NCBI GenBank assembly: GCA_964472545.1
Contig: CAYYNP010000151.1
Location: forward strand, 1 to 23,565
Direction of reading: 5' to 3'
Source of the DNA: CAYYNP01 sp964472545
Lineage (GTDB): Bacteria > Planctomycetota > Planctomycetia > Pirellulales > Thermoguttaceae
Length of the DNA stretch: 23,565 nt
Below, piece by piece: positions 6,217-15,422 of the stretch. Below the pieces are notes generated by a model, which was not told where the DNA came from, made no database searches, and saw only the letters and a program-made list of their open reading frames with translations. The position numbers were made by a program, and so were the translations under genes. Position 1 is the first letter of the stretch, and each line of letters opens with the position of its first letter.

Positions 6217-7434
6217 CTAAACGATGTTCCAGTCGTTCAGCCAACGATAATGGTACGGCAGGTTGGCGAACGCGCGATCGGTGGCGGCGTCCAACTCGGC
6301 CTGCTCCTTCACGTCCAACGCGCGGCGCTGCAACACGGACAAGGCCACGTTGTCGACCTGCTCCGGCGTGATCATGCCCGGGATCGGGGCGGTGATCACG
6401 GGATTGGTGAGGATGGCGCGGATCGTCAGCCGCGCGATCTTGTTATCCTCTTCCTCATGCTCGTTACCCGGCGTGCTGTCGCCCTTGAACATCGATCCGC
6501 TGGCAAAGGGCTTGATGCCGAACCAGGCCACGTCGGCCTTCTGCATGGCGTACCAGAGGCTGTTTTCCCACGAGTCGTCGTCCATCTTGCCCAGGTAGAC
6601 GCGGGGGTTGCCCTCCTCGCTTTCGCCGACCTTGGTGCCGGCCATCTTGGTCTTGGCCGTATAGGGCGTGACGATCACGTCGAAGACGTCGGGCTCGGCG
6701 GTGATCCACTTCTTGATATGCGGCCGGTCGTGCGACGAGATGCCGGTGAAGCGTGCCCGGCCGGTCTTCTTGGCCCACTCGAGCGCCTCGCACATCTCCT
6801 CCATCTCGAAGTCCTCGTGGCGTCCGCTCTGCTCGTGGCAGGTGATCCGCCAGACGTCGACGTAATCCAGGCCGGTCTTCTTGAAGCCGTTGTCGATGGC
6901 CTGTTTGAGCATCTTGGTGATCCAGCCGGCCGGTTTCGGCGTGCCCGCCTTCTTGGCCGCCTGGGCCTGGCCGCTGAGCCCTCGCATCTCCTCCTGATAC
7001 CAGGAGAAGCCGAGGTACATCTTGTCGCGGCGGCCCTTTAAGGCCTTGGCGTACATGATCACCTCTTGCACGGTGCAGGCGTCGATGTAGTTGATGCCGC
7101 GCTCCATGCACTGCGAGACCACGTCGTAGCGGTTCTTCTCGAAGTCTTTGCTTTCCAGATTCGCGCTGAGCCAGCTACGCCCCTGGAATAGCCCGGGCAC
7201 GACCGTATTGACCCGCTTCCAGTGACCGCCTAAGCAGACGGCCGAGACCATCAGTTCGGTCTTGCCGGCCCGACGGTACTCCATCTGTTCGTTGTAGTTG
7301 ACGATGCCGTCGGTCTTCTCGTTGGTCGGGTTGTCGGCGTAGACGGTGTAGGTGGGCGTGATGCCCGCGGCGACGCCGGCGGCCGCGGCAGCCGAGCCAC
7401 GCACGAAATCTCGACGAGTCAGCTTGTCTGCCAT
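6217..7434 (-). CDS. Tat-exported aldo/keto reductase-like protein with degenerate active site
   Basis: A 405-residue protein with a clear twin-arginine signal (LTRRDFVRGSAAAAAGVAAG, residues 5-24), so it is probably folded in the cytoplasm and exported. The body is an aldo/keto reductase TIM barrel: LGGHW (68-72), CMERGINYIDAC (109-120), ALKGRRDKMYLG (131-142), TGLDYVDVWRITCH (187-200) and GISSHDRPHIKKW (231-243). The C-terminal part holds AILTNPVITAPIPGM and an EQVDN segment. The classical tetrad is not clearly preserved. Asp118 fits the catalytic Asp, but the residue five on is Gln123 instead of Tyr, and the usual 'ATK' lysine position reads FS (143-144). NADPH-dependent reduction is therefore uncertain. 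AAGGAG (complement of 7443-7448) lies 8 nt before the ATG. It lies upstream of the cytochromes on the same strand, separated by repeats, so a shared redox role is only suggested. Confidence 0.88.
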   Translation of the reverse strand: MADKLTRRDFVRGSAAAAAGVAAGITPTYTVYADNPTNEKTDGIVNYNEQMEYRRAGKTELMVSAVCLGGHWKRVNTVVPGLFQGRSWLSANLESKDFEKNRYDVVSQCMERGINYIDACTVQEVIMYAKALKGRRDKMYLGFSWYQEEMRGLSGQAQAAKKAGTPKPAGWITKMLKQAIDNGFKKTGLDYVDVWRITCHEQSGRHEDFEMEEMCEALEWAKKTGRARFTGISSHDRPHIKKWITAEPDVFDVIVTPYTAKTKMAGTKVGESEEGNPRVYLGKMDDDSWENSLWYAMQKADVAWFGIKPFASGSMFKGDSTPGNEHEEEDNKIARLTIRAILTNPVITAPIPGMITPEQVDNVALSVLQRRALDVKEQAELDAATDRAFANLPYHYRWLNDWNIV

Positions 7435-7506
7435 AGACGAGTCTCCTTCTTCGTATACTCAAGAGGAACGGGAAAGGCAAAGGCAGGGTCGCAGATGAAA
7501 CGTTGG

Positions 7507-7537
7507 GGTGGGAGGCGGCAGCATCCCGCCTCTCACC
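7507..7537. repeat. Short palindrome (GGTGGGAGGCGG family)
   Basis: GGTGGGAGGCGG (7507-7518) pairs with CCGCCTCTCACC (7526-7537) over 12 positions, one of them G-T, around the 7-nt loop CAGCATC. It is unrelated to the other palindromes in the window. It could form a hairpin in a transcript from either strand. Confidence 0.7.
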
Positions 7538-7595
7538 ATGCTAGCCGTCGATCGGGGTTTTTGTCAAGAGAATCGGCCGGAAATGCGAGGGCGAC

Positions 7596-7671
<76 letters not shown>

Positions 7672-7833
7672 TGGCACTTTCTTGCGACGACGTATTAGGA
7701 TTTCTTCGGCCACCCCGTTGTGCCGGTGCTCTTTTTTTCGGCAAATTCGGAGCAGACGGGCCGACCCTCTGCATGCGCCGTTGCATCATCGGGCGAATCG
7801 AGCCCTAGACTTGGATGGAGGACGCGATCGTCG

Positions 7834-7856
7834 GCCGACGGTGGATTGCCGTCGGC
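7834..7856 (+). promoter_or_regulatory. Leader hairpin upstream of the giant membrane-protein gene
   Basis: GCCGACGG (7834-7841) pairs with CCGTCGGC (7849-7856) around a 7-nt loop. It ends 7 nt before the weak GAGAG ribosome binding site (7864-7868) of the gene starting at 7877. It may affect translation; no known riboswitch pattern was recognised. Confidence 0.4.
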
Positions 7857-7876
7857 TCGAACCGAGAGAATCGATC

Positions 7877-10800
7877 ATGACAGAAGTTATCACTATACTG
7901 CTGGCGCTACTCAGCGTCCTGGTAGTGGTGGCGTTTGTCGGACACGCGCTTTGGTGTCTGGCGGCCATGATCTTCAACGATGGAGGCGTCCCCCGCGAGA
8001 TTGTGAGGCGATGTCCCTTTTGCGGCAACAACACGCCCCAGAAACGTCGGCACTGCCCGTTCTGTGGACGGGACCTCCACTGCCCGTTGGCCGTCGAACT
8101 TTCCGACCTCGACGCCCTACGCCGCCAGCTCCACCGCTTTCGAGCGGCGGGGGCTTTGGAGGCGGAGGAGTTCAACGGGCTGCTCGCCCGTGTGGAACGC
8201 TATCGACGCCACTTGCTACGCCGGGAGCCGGTGGTCCCACCACAGAAGGCCCCCGTTGCCGGCGTTGCCGCGGAGCCGCCCGGCGAGCCGCCGAGAGAGC
8301 CCACACCTGCACGTAAACCGCCGGTTGTGGGCAAGCCGCCAACGCCGGGCTCGCTTTCGGTGCCGCCGCCAAAGCCTCCCGTGCGGAAGCCATCGCGCGG
8401 GGCCACGCTGCAAGATCCGGTCGCCCTGGCGAGACCCAAGCCGCAGCCGGAAGCGGTCGAGACCGTAGAACCCGAATTGGAGTCTTTGCCTAAACAACCG
8501 CGCTCCGCCGTGCCGTCACCGACACCATCACGTCGGCCGACCGCTTCGCCGTCGCCGCCGTTCAAGCCGCCCCCGCCTCCCCCTCCGCGGAGATCTTGGG
8601 GCGAGATGCTGGCCGGTTTCATGGAAGAGCGGAATATCCGCTGGGGCGAGTTGGCCGGAGGCCTGCTGATCGTCGGAGCGTCGATCATGTTGGTGCTGAG
8701 CCTTTGGGATCGGCTCAACCGCATTCCTTATTTTCCGTTCCTGGCCTTCACGGCCGCCGCGAGTGCCGCGTTCGGGGCGGGGCTCTACGCCCACCATCGC
8801 TGGAAACTCGAATCGACCAGCCGCGGCGTGTTAATCATCGCCACGCTGCTCATCCCGGTCGCCTTTCTGGTGATGGCCGCCGGGCCGCAAGACCATTCGC
8901 TGGTGATCGCCCTGGGCATTGAGGCCGGGGCGCTGGCGTTGTTTGCATGGTTGGCCGGGTTGGCCGGCCGCGTGTTGGTGCCGGGCGGGCGCTGGTTCTA
9001 CGTGGCGGCCGTGTTGGGTAACGCGGCGGCCGTCCCGTTGATCGCCCGATACGTTTCGGCGGACTACGGCCCGGCATGGCCGGCGGTGGCCGGACTACTC
9101 TCGGCGGCCTGTTTCGCCGTGTCGGTCGTCGGCCATCTATGGTCGAGTGCCGACGCCGACCGTAATCGCCTCGACGCACCGCGGGCCCACGCCCTGTTCA
9201 CGCTGCTGGGCACGGCCACGTTCGCCCTGGTCCTGGCCCTGGGCGTGCTGCTGAATCATGACATCCGCGCACACGGCCTGGTCGCAGCATTGGACCATCT
9301 CGCCGTGCCGCTAGCGTTGGCTGCCATGCCGATCTTGGCCGTTGGGCTCCACGTGGCGCGAGGAACGGCCCGAGGGGCGGCGTTGGCCCCGTTTCACGTG
9401 GCCGGCACGTCGGTCGCCTTGCTCGGCATGACCGCCATTACGGCCTCGCTGGTGCTGGCCTGGCCGCAGCCGCTGTGGATTCTCGTCGTCGGCACGCTCA
9501 ACGCCGCCGTGCTCTCGACGGCCGCGGTGCGTTTCCGGCTGCCGGTCCTCCACGCCGGGGCCATGGCTTGCGCGGCACTGACGTACCTCATCGGCTTCCA
9601 CGTCCTCTACGCCCCCAGCGAGTTGCCGCTGTGGGCCGGCGGCGAGAACCTCGGCCCCACACTGCTGCAACTGAGCAACGATGCCTCCAGCGGCACGGCC
9701 TTGGTCGGCCTGTTCGTGCTTTTCGGGCTGATCGCCGAAGGGTTCGTTCGCAACGGGCGTCGCCGACACGGGCGGATGTTTGCCGGCGGCTGCGCCGTGG
9801 TGGCGGTCGTGAGCCTGATGCTGGTCACCGTACACGGCTTCCTGCAAACCGACACGCACGACTCCTTGCGGGCGACCATTCTCTACGCCGTTTACGGTGC
9901 CGGCGGTTTGGCGCTGGCGGGACGATGGCGCCGGGCCGAACTGAGCTACCTGGGGCTGGTGCTGCTGGCGGCCGCGCCGCTCTGGGCACTTTGGTGGAAG
10001 GACCGCGACGTTGGGCCGTTGTGGGCCACGGTGCTGGCGGCCGAAGCGGTGCTGATGGCCGTTGCCGCGACTGTCCTGCATCGCCGCTTCGACCCCAAGC
10101 CCGACGAGCCCTGGAACGTGCGATTTGGCCGCCTGGCATTTCCCACGCTGCCGGACGTCTTTCGCGTGCCGCTGTCGCACGTCTGCGACGTCGTGGCGTC
10201 GTTTGCGTTGCTGGCTGCCGTCGCGACGACTCGGTTCGGGCTCTCGTCGTCCGACGACGTGATCCGCACCGCCGCGCTCTTGGCCGCGTGCCATTTCCTC
10301 CTGGCATGGGGATACCGCCAGCCCTGGCGGACTTGGATCGGCTCGTCGATCGTCTTGCTGGGGGCCATCCATGTAGCCGGTGCCGGCTACAGCCTGGGGG
10401 CCCTTGCCCGGCAATTGCTGGTCGCCCAGTTGGCCCACGCCACGTTGGCCGTGGCGGCCGGCGTGGCAACGTCGCATTGGAAGCGGGCGGCGGGCGATCT
10501 GCCCCCGAGCGATCCGGCGCCGGATGCCCGCATCCGCCGCGTCTTCGGGCGGCCGCTGATCGACACGGCGCTGGCGTCGTCGATGCTGGTGGTGCCGATG
10601 TTGGGGCTGGCCTGGAGTGGGGCGGCCTCAATGGTGGTGTACTTCTTCTGGCTGGCGGTGATCTGGCTGGTGATCTCGGTGAGCGAACACGGCACGTCGG
10701 CGTTTGCTGCCGGTATGTTTGCCGCCCATCAGTTGGCCCTGATCGCCGCGGCTTTGGTGGGCACCACGGCCTGGATGAACGGCGCCTGGATGGAGGCAAA

Positions 10801-13800
10801 CGGGTGGATCGCCCCGTGGTCCGACGGCCCGTTGCACCCGCAGCGCCTGCAAGCCTACGGCGTCGCGTTGGGGTTGCTGTCGCTGGGCTGGGTGTGTGCC
10901 CGGATCGCCCTGCGCCGGGTGGCCGGCGCCCGAGTATTGCTCCACCCGCCGTTCACGCCGGTCGACTGGTTCGTCCGCCACGCAGTCGTCGTGGGCCAAT
11001 GGCTGCTGATCGGCGGTTGGCTGGTGCCGGGCGTGGGCCAGGAGTTGCTCGGCGCGGCCGGTGGTGTCGGGGAAATCCAAACGGCGGCCACCGGTCCCGG
11101 CGCGTGGATACTGTTCGGCGTCATGTCGGCCGTGGTCGCGGCGACGCTCTGGCAGCGCCTCGGCCGTACCGAGTTGTTCGCCGGGTTGTTGCTGGCGGTG
11201 ACCTTGCCGTGCCTGATCGCCGGGCAGTTTGCCGGCGTGGAGTACTTGGCCGTGGCGTCGGCGTTGCGGTGGGGATTGGCCGCGGCGTTCGTGCTGCTGT
11301 CGGTGGGCGTTTGGCGGCGGCGGGGTTTGCGGCGCCGGTGCCGTGGGGCGGCGATGCGTTTGCGGCTGGGGCGCGACGGCTCGCCGATTGCCCAGGCGAC
11401 CTTGTTGACCACAGCCGCCGTGCCCGTCTTGGTGCTGACCGTCGTGGCTGCCGTGTTGAAGCTCCAGGGCATCTCGCCTGCCGGACCGGTCGAGGGCACG
11501 TTCTTCGATCGCATCGGGCCGAGCGTTTCGTACCTGGTGCCGCTCGTGCTCGTGCTCGGCGGCCTGATCGGCTACGCCGTCCGGGAGCGTTCGGCCTCGT
11601 ACGCCTTCGCGGCGGGGCTGGTGGCCGAGTTGACAGTTGTTTTGGCGTACGCCCTGTACGTCGCCACTACCGGCAACGAGGCCTTCGACCTGACCGAGAA
11701 GATAACGCTGCTGCAACTCGCCACGATCACTCCTGCCGTTTGGGCCGGCGTGTGGCTGATTGCGAGGAATCGGCTCGACGTCTGGCGAGAGCGCCCCGGG
11801 TCGCCAGTTGCCAGCGTGTTGATGGACCTGCAACTCAGCATGGCCGCGGCCGGCAATCTGTTGTTGCTCTTCCCGGCCGTGGGCCGCCTGGCGATGCTGC
11901 ACCCGGCCGCACAGGCGTGGACGGCAGCAGCGGGCAGACCGTTGGGATGGGCAGCGTTTGCGACGTTGGTGGCTGCCTGGGGCTATCGGCAACGGCAGTG
12001 CGGCCGTCACCTGCGGCCGGAAGTCCTAGGCCTGGTGGGCATGAGTGTGGTTGGCCTGTTCGCCTGCACCGTGCAATGGCAGCGGCCCGCATGGGGCTAT
12101 CGGGCGTTGATGGTCGGCTCGGCAGCGTACGCCTGGTTGGCCGTTGCGGTGGCTTGGGTCGGTAGTCGTTGGGGTGGTGGTTGGGGTGGCTGGTGGCTGA
12201 GCGCAGCGAAGCCCCAGGGATCGAGTGCCGACGCTCCTGGGGCACCGCTGCGCTCTGCCCCAGCCACCCTTGCACCCAAACGAGCCACCCATGCACTCGA
12301 GCGCGCCGCGGCCCTCTGGGTCTCTGTCGCGGGTCTGTTCGCCGTTGGCTTGGGTCTTCGCGCGGCCTTCTTCCATCCGGACTTCGGCAACGACGTTTGG
12401 GCCGACGACCTGATCTGGGCTGCTGCGGCGATAGGGCTGGCCAGCGCCGCCGGGGCCACGATGGCCGTTTGGCAACGCCGCGAAGACTGGGCCTTTTCGG
12501 CCGCGTTGGGGGTGAATCTGGCGGCGTCGTTGGTCGTTTGGCATTACTACCGCGACGCCGGCCACTTCCGCGACTGGTGGATCCAGCTCCTGCAAGCCAA
12601 CGCGATCGCCTCGGCTGCCGTGGCGTTGATTTGGACGGCCACCCGGCGGAGGCTCTATCGGATCGGCCGCTTGACACTCGACACGAGCCCCCTGCTGGCA
12701 ACGCAGATCGCGCTGCCGGCGGTCGCCGTTGCGATGTTGCTCTGTTTGCCGGTAGCCCGATTGCTGTATTCGCCCGACGGCCTGCCGGAGTCGATAAGTC
12801 AACTGGCCGACGTGTCCGGCTGGCTGGCGTTGCTGCTGGTGGCCGTGGCCGCCGCCTGGTATCTACGCCAGACCTTGCCGAGCGGCTTGCTACACGTGGC
12901 CGGCGCGTTGGGACTCGGTGCCGGCGTGCTGGCGGCGTGCATGGCGATCCGTGTGCCTGTGGAATACCGCCAACAGTTCGTCTGGGCCGAGTGGTCCGAA
13001 TACCACACGCTCACTGTCGCCTGGACGATCGTCGCGGCGGGGTTGTTGGCGCTGGGCTTCCTCGGAAGAAACCTCCGCCTGGCCACAAAGGGCGAACCGG
13101 AGGATGGCGACCATGTGGCGATCCTGCCGGGTGTGGTAGTTCAAGGTTGGGTGACGGCCGTCGGCATGGCGGTGGTCGTGCTGGCGACGATCCACTGCGA
13201 GTACGATCCCGGCAGCCCTTGGTGGTCGGCCGGAGTCCTCGGTGTGTTGAGCGTGACGGCCGGCACGCTGGCCGTGTGGCGACGGGAGGCCGCTTACGTG
13301 GTCGCTTCCGGGCTGTTGCTGAATCTGATCGGGGCGATTGCATGGTGGGCTTCCGAGGAACGGACGTTCGCCACGCTGGTGCAGGCCAACGTGCTCTGCT
13401 TCGCGGCCGGCTCGGCCATCTGGTCGTTGCTGCGGCTGGCATGGCCGCAGCGTGTGGGGCACGTGGAACTGGTCGGGCCTCCGGTGCCTTACGCCCATGC
13501 GGCGGCCGGGCTGGCCGTTGCCCTCGTGCTGGGCTTCGTCGCCGTGTTCGTTGTGGGCGAGGTGGCCGGAGAGACGGCCGGATGGGAACGCCTCGAGCTA
13601 CAACGGCTCGATTGGCTCGCGTTGGCCGGCGCTGCGGTGGCCGTGGCGATCTGCCTTTGGGATCGGGCGGCCCGTTTGCCGCTGGCCGGGCTGTATCTGC
13701 TGGGATTGGCGTTGTTGGGGATGCTGCTGCACTGGAGGAATCTCGGCTCGCAGCAGTTCATCTGGACCGCCGCCGCCGAACTGCCCGGCTTCGTGATTAT

Positions 13801-15421
13801 CACGGCCGCTGCCGGTTGGACGATTCGGCAAACCAAGCCGCTCTGGCGGACGCTGCGAATCCCGTTGCAGGGCCCCGGCGCAGATCGGCCGCGCTTCGGC
13901 ACCGCCTGGTTTCCGCCGCTGCAAGCCGTCTTGGCCGGCGTCGGTGCGATGCTGGCGGCGTGGATTGCGATCGATTTCGGTTACGACGGCGTGGGGGAAG
14001 CGGAAGCGTGGCTCGGCCTGGCAGGCCGCCTGGCCGGCATTCCCGGGGCGCTGATGCTGCTGGGGGCGGCGATCCTGATGGCCTGGCAAACCCGCGACGC
14101 GTGGCGCTGCGGATGGCAATACGCGGCCTTCGCGGCCGGCTTGCTGTTGAACGCCTGCATCGGCTGGGCCCTGCTCGACTCGGCGCCGGACACCTCGGCC
14201 GGCGAAGCCCCGTGGCTGCATCGCAGCGTGGCGCTGATGGTCTCGGCGGCCATGCTCGGGCTGGTTTCATCGGTCGGGCTGGCAAAGGTCCTGCCGCGGT
14301 CTGGCGACTGGCTTACCGCGGGGCATCGGGCAACGCCCGTGTTCGGGTGTTTGGCGGTAATGGTGTTGGTGGCCGTGCTGGTGCAAGAGGCGCTGCTCTT
14401 CGAGACCGATAAGGGGGCACCGATGACCTGGCAGGCGATCGCGGCGGTGATCGTCGTTTTGGCTGCCTTGATCGCCGGGTGTCTGGCCATGGCCGTTCGC
14501 GGCGACTGGGACCCGTTGCGTCTGCCCGAGCGGCGGCGGACGGTTTACGTCTACGCGGCCGAAGTGCTGGCGGCGTTGATCGGCCTGCACGTCTATCTCT
14601 CGATGCCTGAGCTCTTCAGGTGGGGGGTAGTGCGATACTGGATGTTCATCGCTATGGGCGTCGCGTTCGCGGGGGCCGGTCTGAGCGAGTGGTTCCAACG
14701 GCTCCGATTGCCCGTACTCTCCGAGCCGTTGCGGCGGACCGCCTTGCTGCTGCCGCTGGTGCCGATGACCGGGTTTTGGTTCGCGGCGGAATCGACCACG
14801 CTCTTCGCACTCGCCGGACGCACGCCGGCGGTCTGGTTCCTGATGGGCGCGTTCTACGGGTTTATGGGCGTGAGCAATCGGTCGCTGGTGCTGACCGCGG
14901 TGTCGATCGCCACCGGCAACGTGGGCCTTTGGGTGTTGTGGCATCAACAGGGGCTCGGCTTCCTCGACCGCCCACAACTCTGGCTGATTCCGCCGGCGCT
15001 GGCCGTGCTGGTGGCCGGGCATCTCGACCGCCGCCGGCTGACCGAAGCCCAGCGGACGTCGTTGCGTTACGCGGCGCTGTCGGTGATCTACGTTTCGTCG
15101 ACCACGGAATTCTGGCGGGGCGTGGGCGATTCGGCCGTGTTGCCGCTGTTGACGATCAGTTTCTCGGTGGCCGGCGTGTTGGCCGGCGTGTTGCTGCGGA
15201 TCCGGTCGTTCCTCTATCTGGGCACCACGTTCCTCACCGTGGTCATCGCCCGGCTGATCTACTTCGCCGCCTTCGAGCACGGCCCGGAACCGCGCTGGTG
15301 GATCATCTGGTCGTTCTGCATCCTGCTCGGCGCCGGTATTCTGACGTTGTTTGCCGTCTACGAGAAGCGCGGCGTCGAGATTCGCGAGGCGATGCGCGGG
15401 CTGCGGAAGTGGGGCGGTTAG
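7877..15421 (+). CDS. Giant polytopic membrane protein with N-terminal double zinc ribbon
   Basis: A protein of about 2514 residues. The ATG at 7877 is chosen over the longer open frame from 7508 because the extra 123 codons translate a palindromic repeat, while MTEVITILLALLSVLVVVAF begins a real membrane helix. A treble-cysteine pattern CPFCG (Cys46/49) and CPFCG (Cys60/63) forms a zinc ribbon, followed by a helical segment and a Pro-rich linker (about residues 120-245). From about 254 to the end there are several dozen hydrophobic helices rich in Trp, Ala, Leu and Gly, with short Arg-containing loops. Blocks around 1236, 1533, 1802 and 2075 look alike (RR...Y/W..A.G...NL, then LLQAN/LVQAN), pointing to internal duplication with a period of about 270 residues. 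A palindromic repeat is inserted in frame at residues 1436-1465. The function is unknown; N-terminal parts recall zinc-ribbon DUF2157/DUF2339-like membrane proteins, but this is a weak analogy. Confidence 0.9.
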   Translation: MTEVITILLALLSVLVVVAFVGHALWCLAAMIFNDGGVPREIVRRCPFCGNNTPQKRRHCPFCGRDLHCPLAVELSDLDALRRQLHRFRAAGALEAEEFNGLLARVERYRRHLLRREPVVPPQKAPVAGVAAEPPGEPPREPTPARKPPVVGKPPTPGSLSVPPPKPPVRKPSRGATLQDPVALARPKPQPEAVETVEPELESLPKQPRSAVPSPTPSRRPTASPSPPFKPPPPPPPRRSWGEMLAGFMEERNIRWGELAGGLLIVGASIMLVLSLWDRLNRIPYFPFLAFTAAASAAFGAGLYAHHRWKLESTSRGVLIIATLLIPVAFLVMAAGPQDHSLVIALGIEAGALALFAWLAGLAGRVLVPGGRWFYVAAVLGNAAAVPLIARYVSADYGPAWPAVAGLLSAACFAVSVVGHLWSSADADRNRLDAPRAHALFTLLGTATFALVLALGVLLNHDIRAHGLVAALDHLAVPLALAAMPILAVGLHVARGTARGAALAPFHVAGTSVALLGMTAITASLVLAWPQPLWILVVGTLNAAVLSTAAVRFRLPVLHAGAMACAALTYLIGFHVLYAPSELPLWAGGENLGPTLLQLSNDASSGTALVGLFVLFGLIAEGFVRNGRRRHGRMFAGGCAVVAVVSLMLVTVHGFLQTDTHDSLRATILYAVYGAGGLALAGRWRRAELSYLGLVLLAAAPLWALWWKDRDVGPLWATVLAAEAVLMAVAATVLHRRFDPKPDEPWNVRFGRLAFPTLPDVFRVPLSHVCDVVASFALLAAVATTRFGLSSSDDVIRTAALLAACHFLLAWGYRQPWRTWIGSSIVLLGAIHVAGAGYSLGALARQLLVAQLAHATLAVAAGVATSHWKRAAGDLPPSDPAPDARIRRVFGRPLIDTALASSMLVVPMLGLAWSGAASMVVYFFWLAVIWLVISVSEHGTSAFAAGMFAAHQLALIAAALVGTTAWMNGAWMEANGWIAPWSDGPLHPQRLQAYGVALGLLSLGWVCARIALRRVAGARVLLHPPFTPVDWFVRHAVVVGQWLLIGGWLVPGVGQELLGAAGGVGEIQTAATGPGAWILFGVMSAVVAATLWQRLGRTELFAGLLLAVTLPCLIAGQFAGVEYLAVASALRWGLAAAFVLLSVGVWRRRGLRRRCRGAAMRLRLGRDGSPIAQATLLTTAAVPVLVLTVVAAVLKLQGISPAGPVEGTFFDRIGPSVSYLVPLVLVLGGLIGYAVRERSASYAFAAGLVAELTVVLAYALYVATTGNEAFDLTEKITLLQLATITPAVWAGVWLIARNRLDVWRERPGSPVASVLMDLQLSMAAAGNLLLLFPAVGRLAMLHPAAQAWTAAAGRPLGWAAFATLVAAWGYRQRQCGRHLRPEVLGLVGMSVVGLFACTVQWQRPAWGYRALMVGSAAYAWLAVAVAWVGSRWGGGWGGWWLSAAKPQGSSADAPGAPLRSAPATLAPKRATHALERAAALWVSVAGLFAVGLGLRAAFFHPDFGNDVWADDLIWAAAAIGLASAAGATMAVWQRREDWAFSAALGVNLAASLVVWHYYRDAGHFRDWWIQLLQANAIASAAVALIWTATRRRLYRIGRLTLDTSPLLATQIALPAVAVAMLLCLPVARLLYSPDGLPESISQLADVSGWLALLLVAVAAAWYLRQTLPSGLLHVAGALGLGAGVLAACMAIRVPVEYRQQFVWAEWSEYHTLTVAWTIVAAGLLALGFLGRNLRLATKGEPEDGDHVAILPGVVVQGWVTAVGMAVVVLATIHCEYDPGSPWWSAGVLGVLSVTAGTLAVWRREAAYVVASGLLLNLIGAIAWWASEERTFATLVQANVLCFAAGSAIWSLLRLAWPQRVGHVELVGPPVPYAHAAAGLAVALVLGFVAVFVVGEVAGETAGWERLELQRLDWLALAGAAVAVAICLWDRAARLPLAGLYLLGLALLGMLLHWRNLGSQQFIWTAAAELPGFVIITAAAGWTIRQTKPLWRTLRIPLQGPGADRPRFGTAWFPPLQAVLAGVGAMLAAWIAIDFGYDGVGEAEAWLGLAGRLAGIPGALMLLGAAILMAWQTRDAWRCGWQYAAFAAGLLLNACIGWALLDSAPDTSAGEAPWLHRSVALMVSAAMLGLVSSVGLAKVLPRSGDWLTAGHRATPVFGCLAVMVLVAVLVQEALLFETDKGAPMTWQAIAAVIVVLAALIAGCLAMAVRGDWDPLRLPERRRTVYVYAAEVLAALIGLHVYLSMPELFRWGVVRYWMFIAMGVAFAGAGLSEWFQRLRLPVLSEPLRRTALLLPLVPMTGFWFAAESTTLFALAGRTPAVWFLMGAFYGFMGVSNRSLVLTAVSIATGNVGLWVLWHQQGLGFLDRPQLWLIPPALAVLVAGHLDRRRLTEAQRTSLRYAALSVIYVSSTTEFWRGVGDSAVLPLLTISFSVAGVLAGVLLRIRSFLYLGTTFLTVVIARLIYFAAFEHGPEPRWWIIWSFCILLGAGILTLFAVYEKRGVEIREAMRGLRKWGG
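12184..12269. repeat. In-frame palindromic repeat inside the giant membrane-protein gene
   Basis: The arms 12184-12218 and 12236-12269 are inverted repeats of about 34-35 bp with a few mismatches and one base-length difference. Both share the GGGTGGCTGG...AGCGCAGCG...CCCCAGG pattern of the intergenic element at 7596-7671. The frame remains open through it, adding a WWLSAAKPQGSS...PLRSAPATLAPK stretch between two hydrophobic segments. The composition (Ala, Pro, Ser, Gly) differs from the flanking membrane helices. Confidence 0.85.
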
Positions 15422-15422
15422 G

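Noticed and set aside
7443..7480. TTGCCT-17-TATACG promoter-like pair on the minus strand before the aldo/keto reductase gene
   Set aside because: The implied transcription start falls inside the ribosome binding site, leaving no usable leader.
9475..14412. Two long alternative plus-strand frames (896 and 747 codons) inside the giant gene
   Set aside because: They are Arg/Gly/Pro-rich shadow translations of GC-rich codons; the main frame encodes regular hydrophobic helices throughout.
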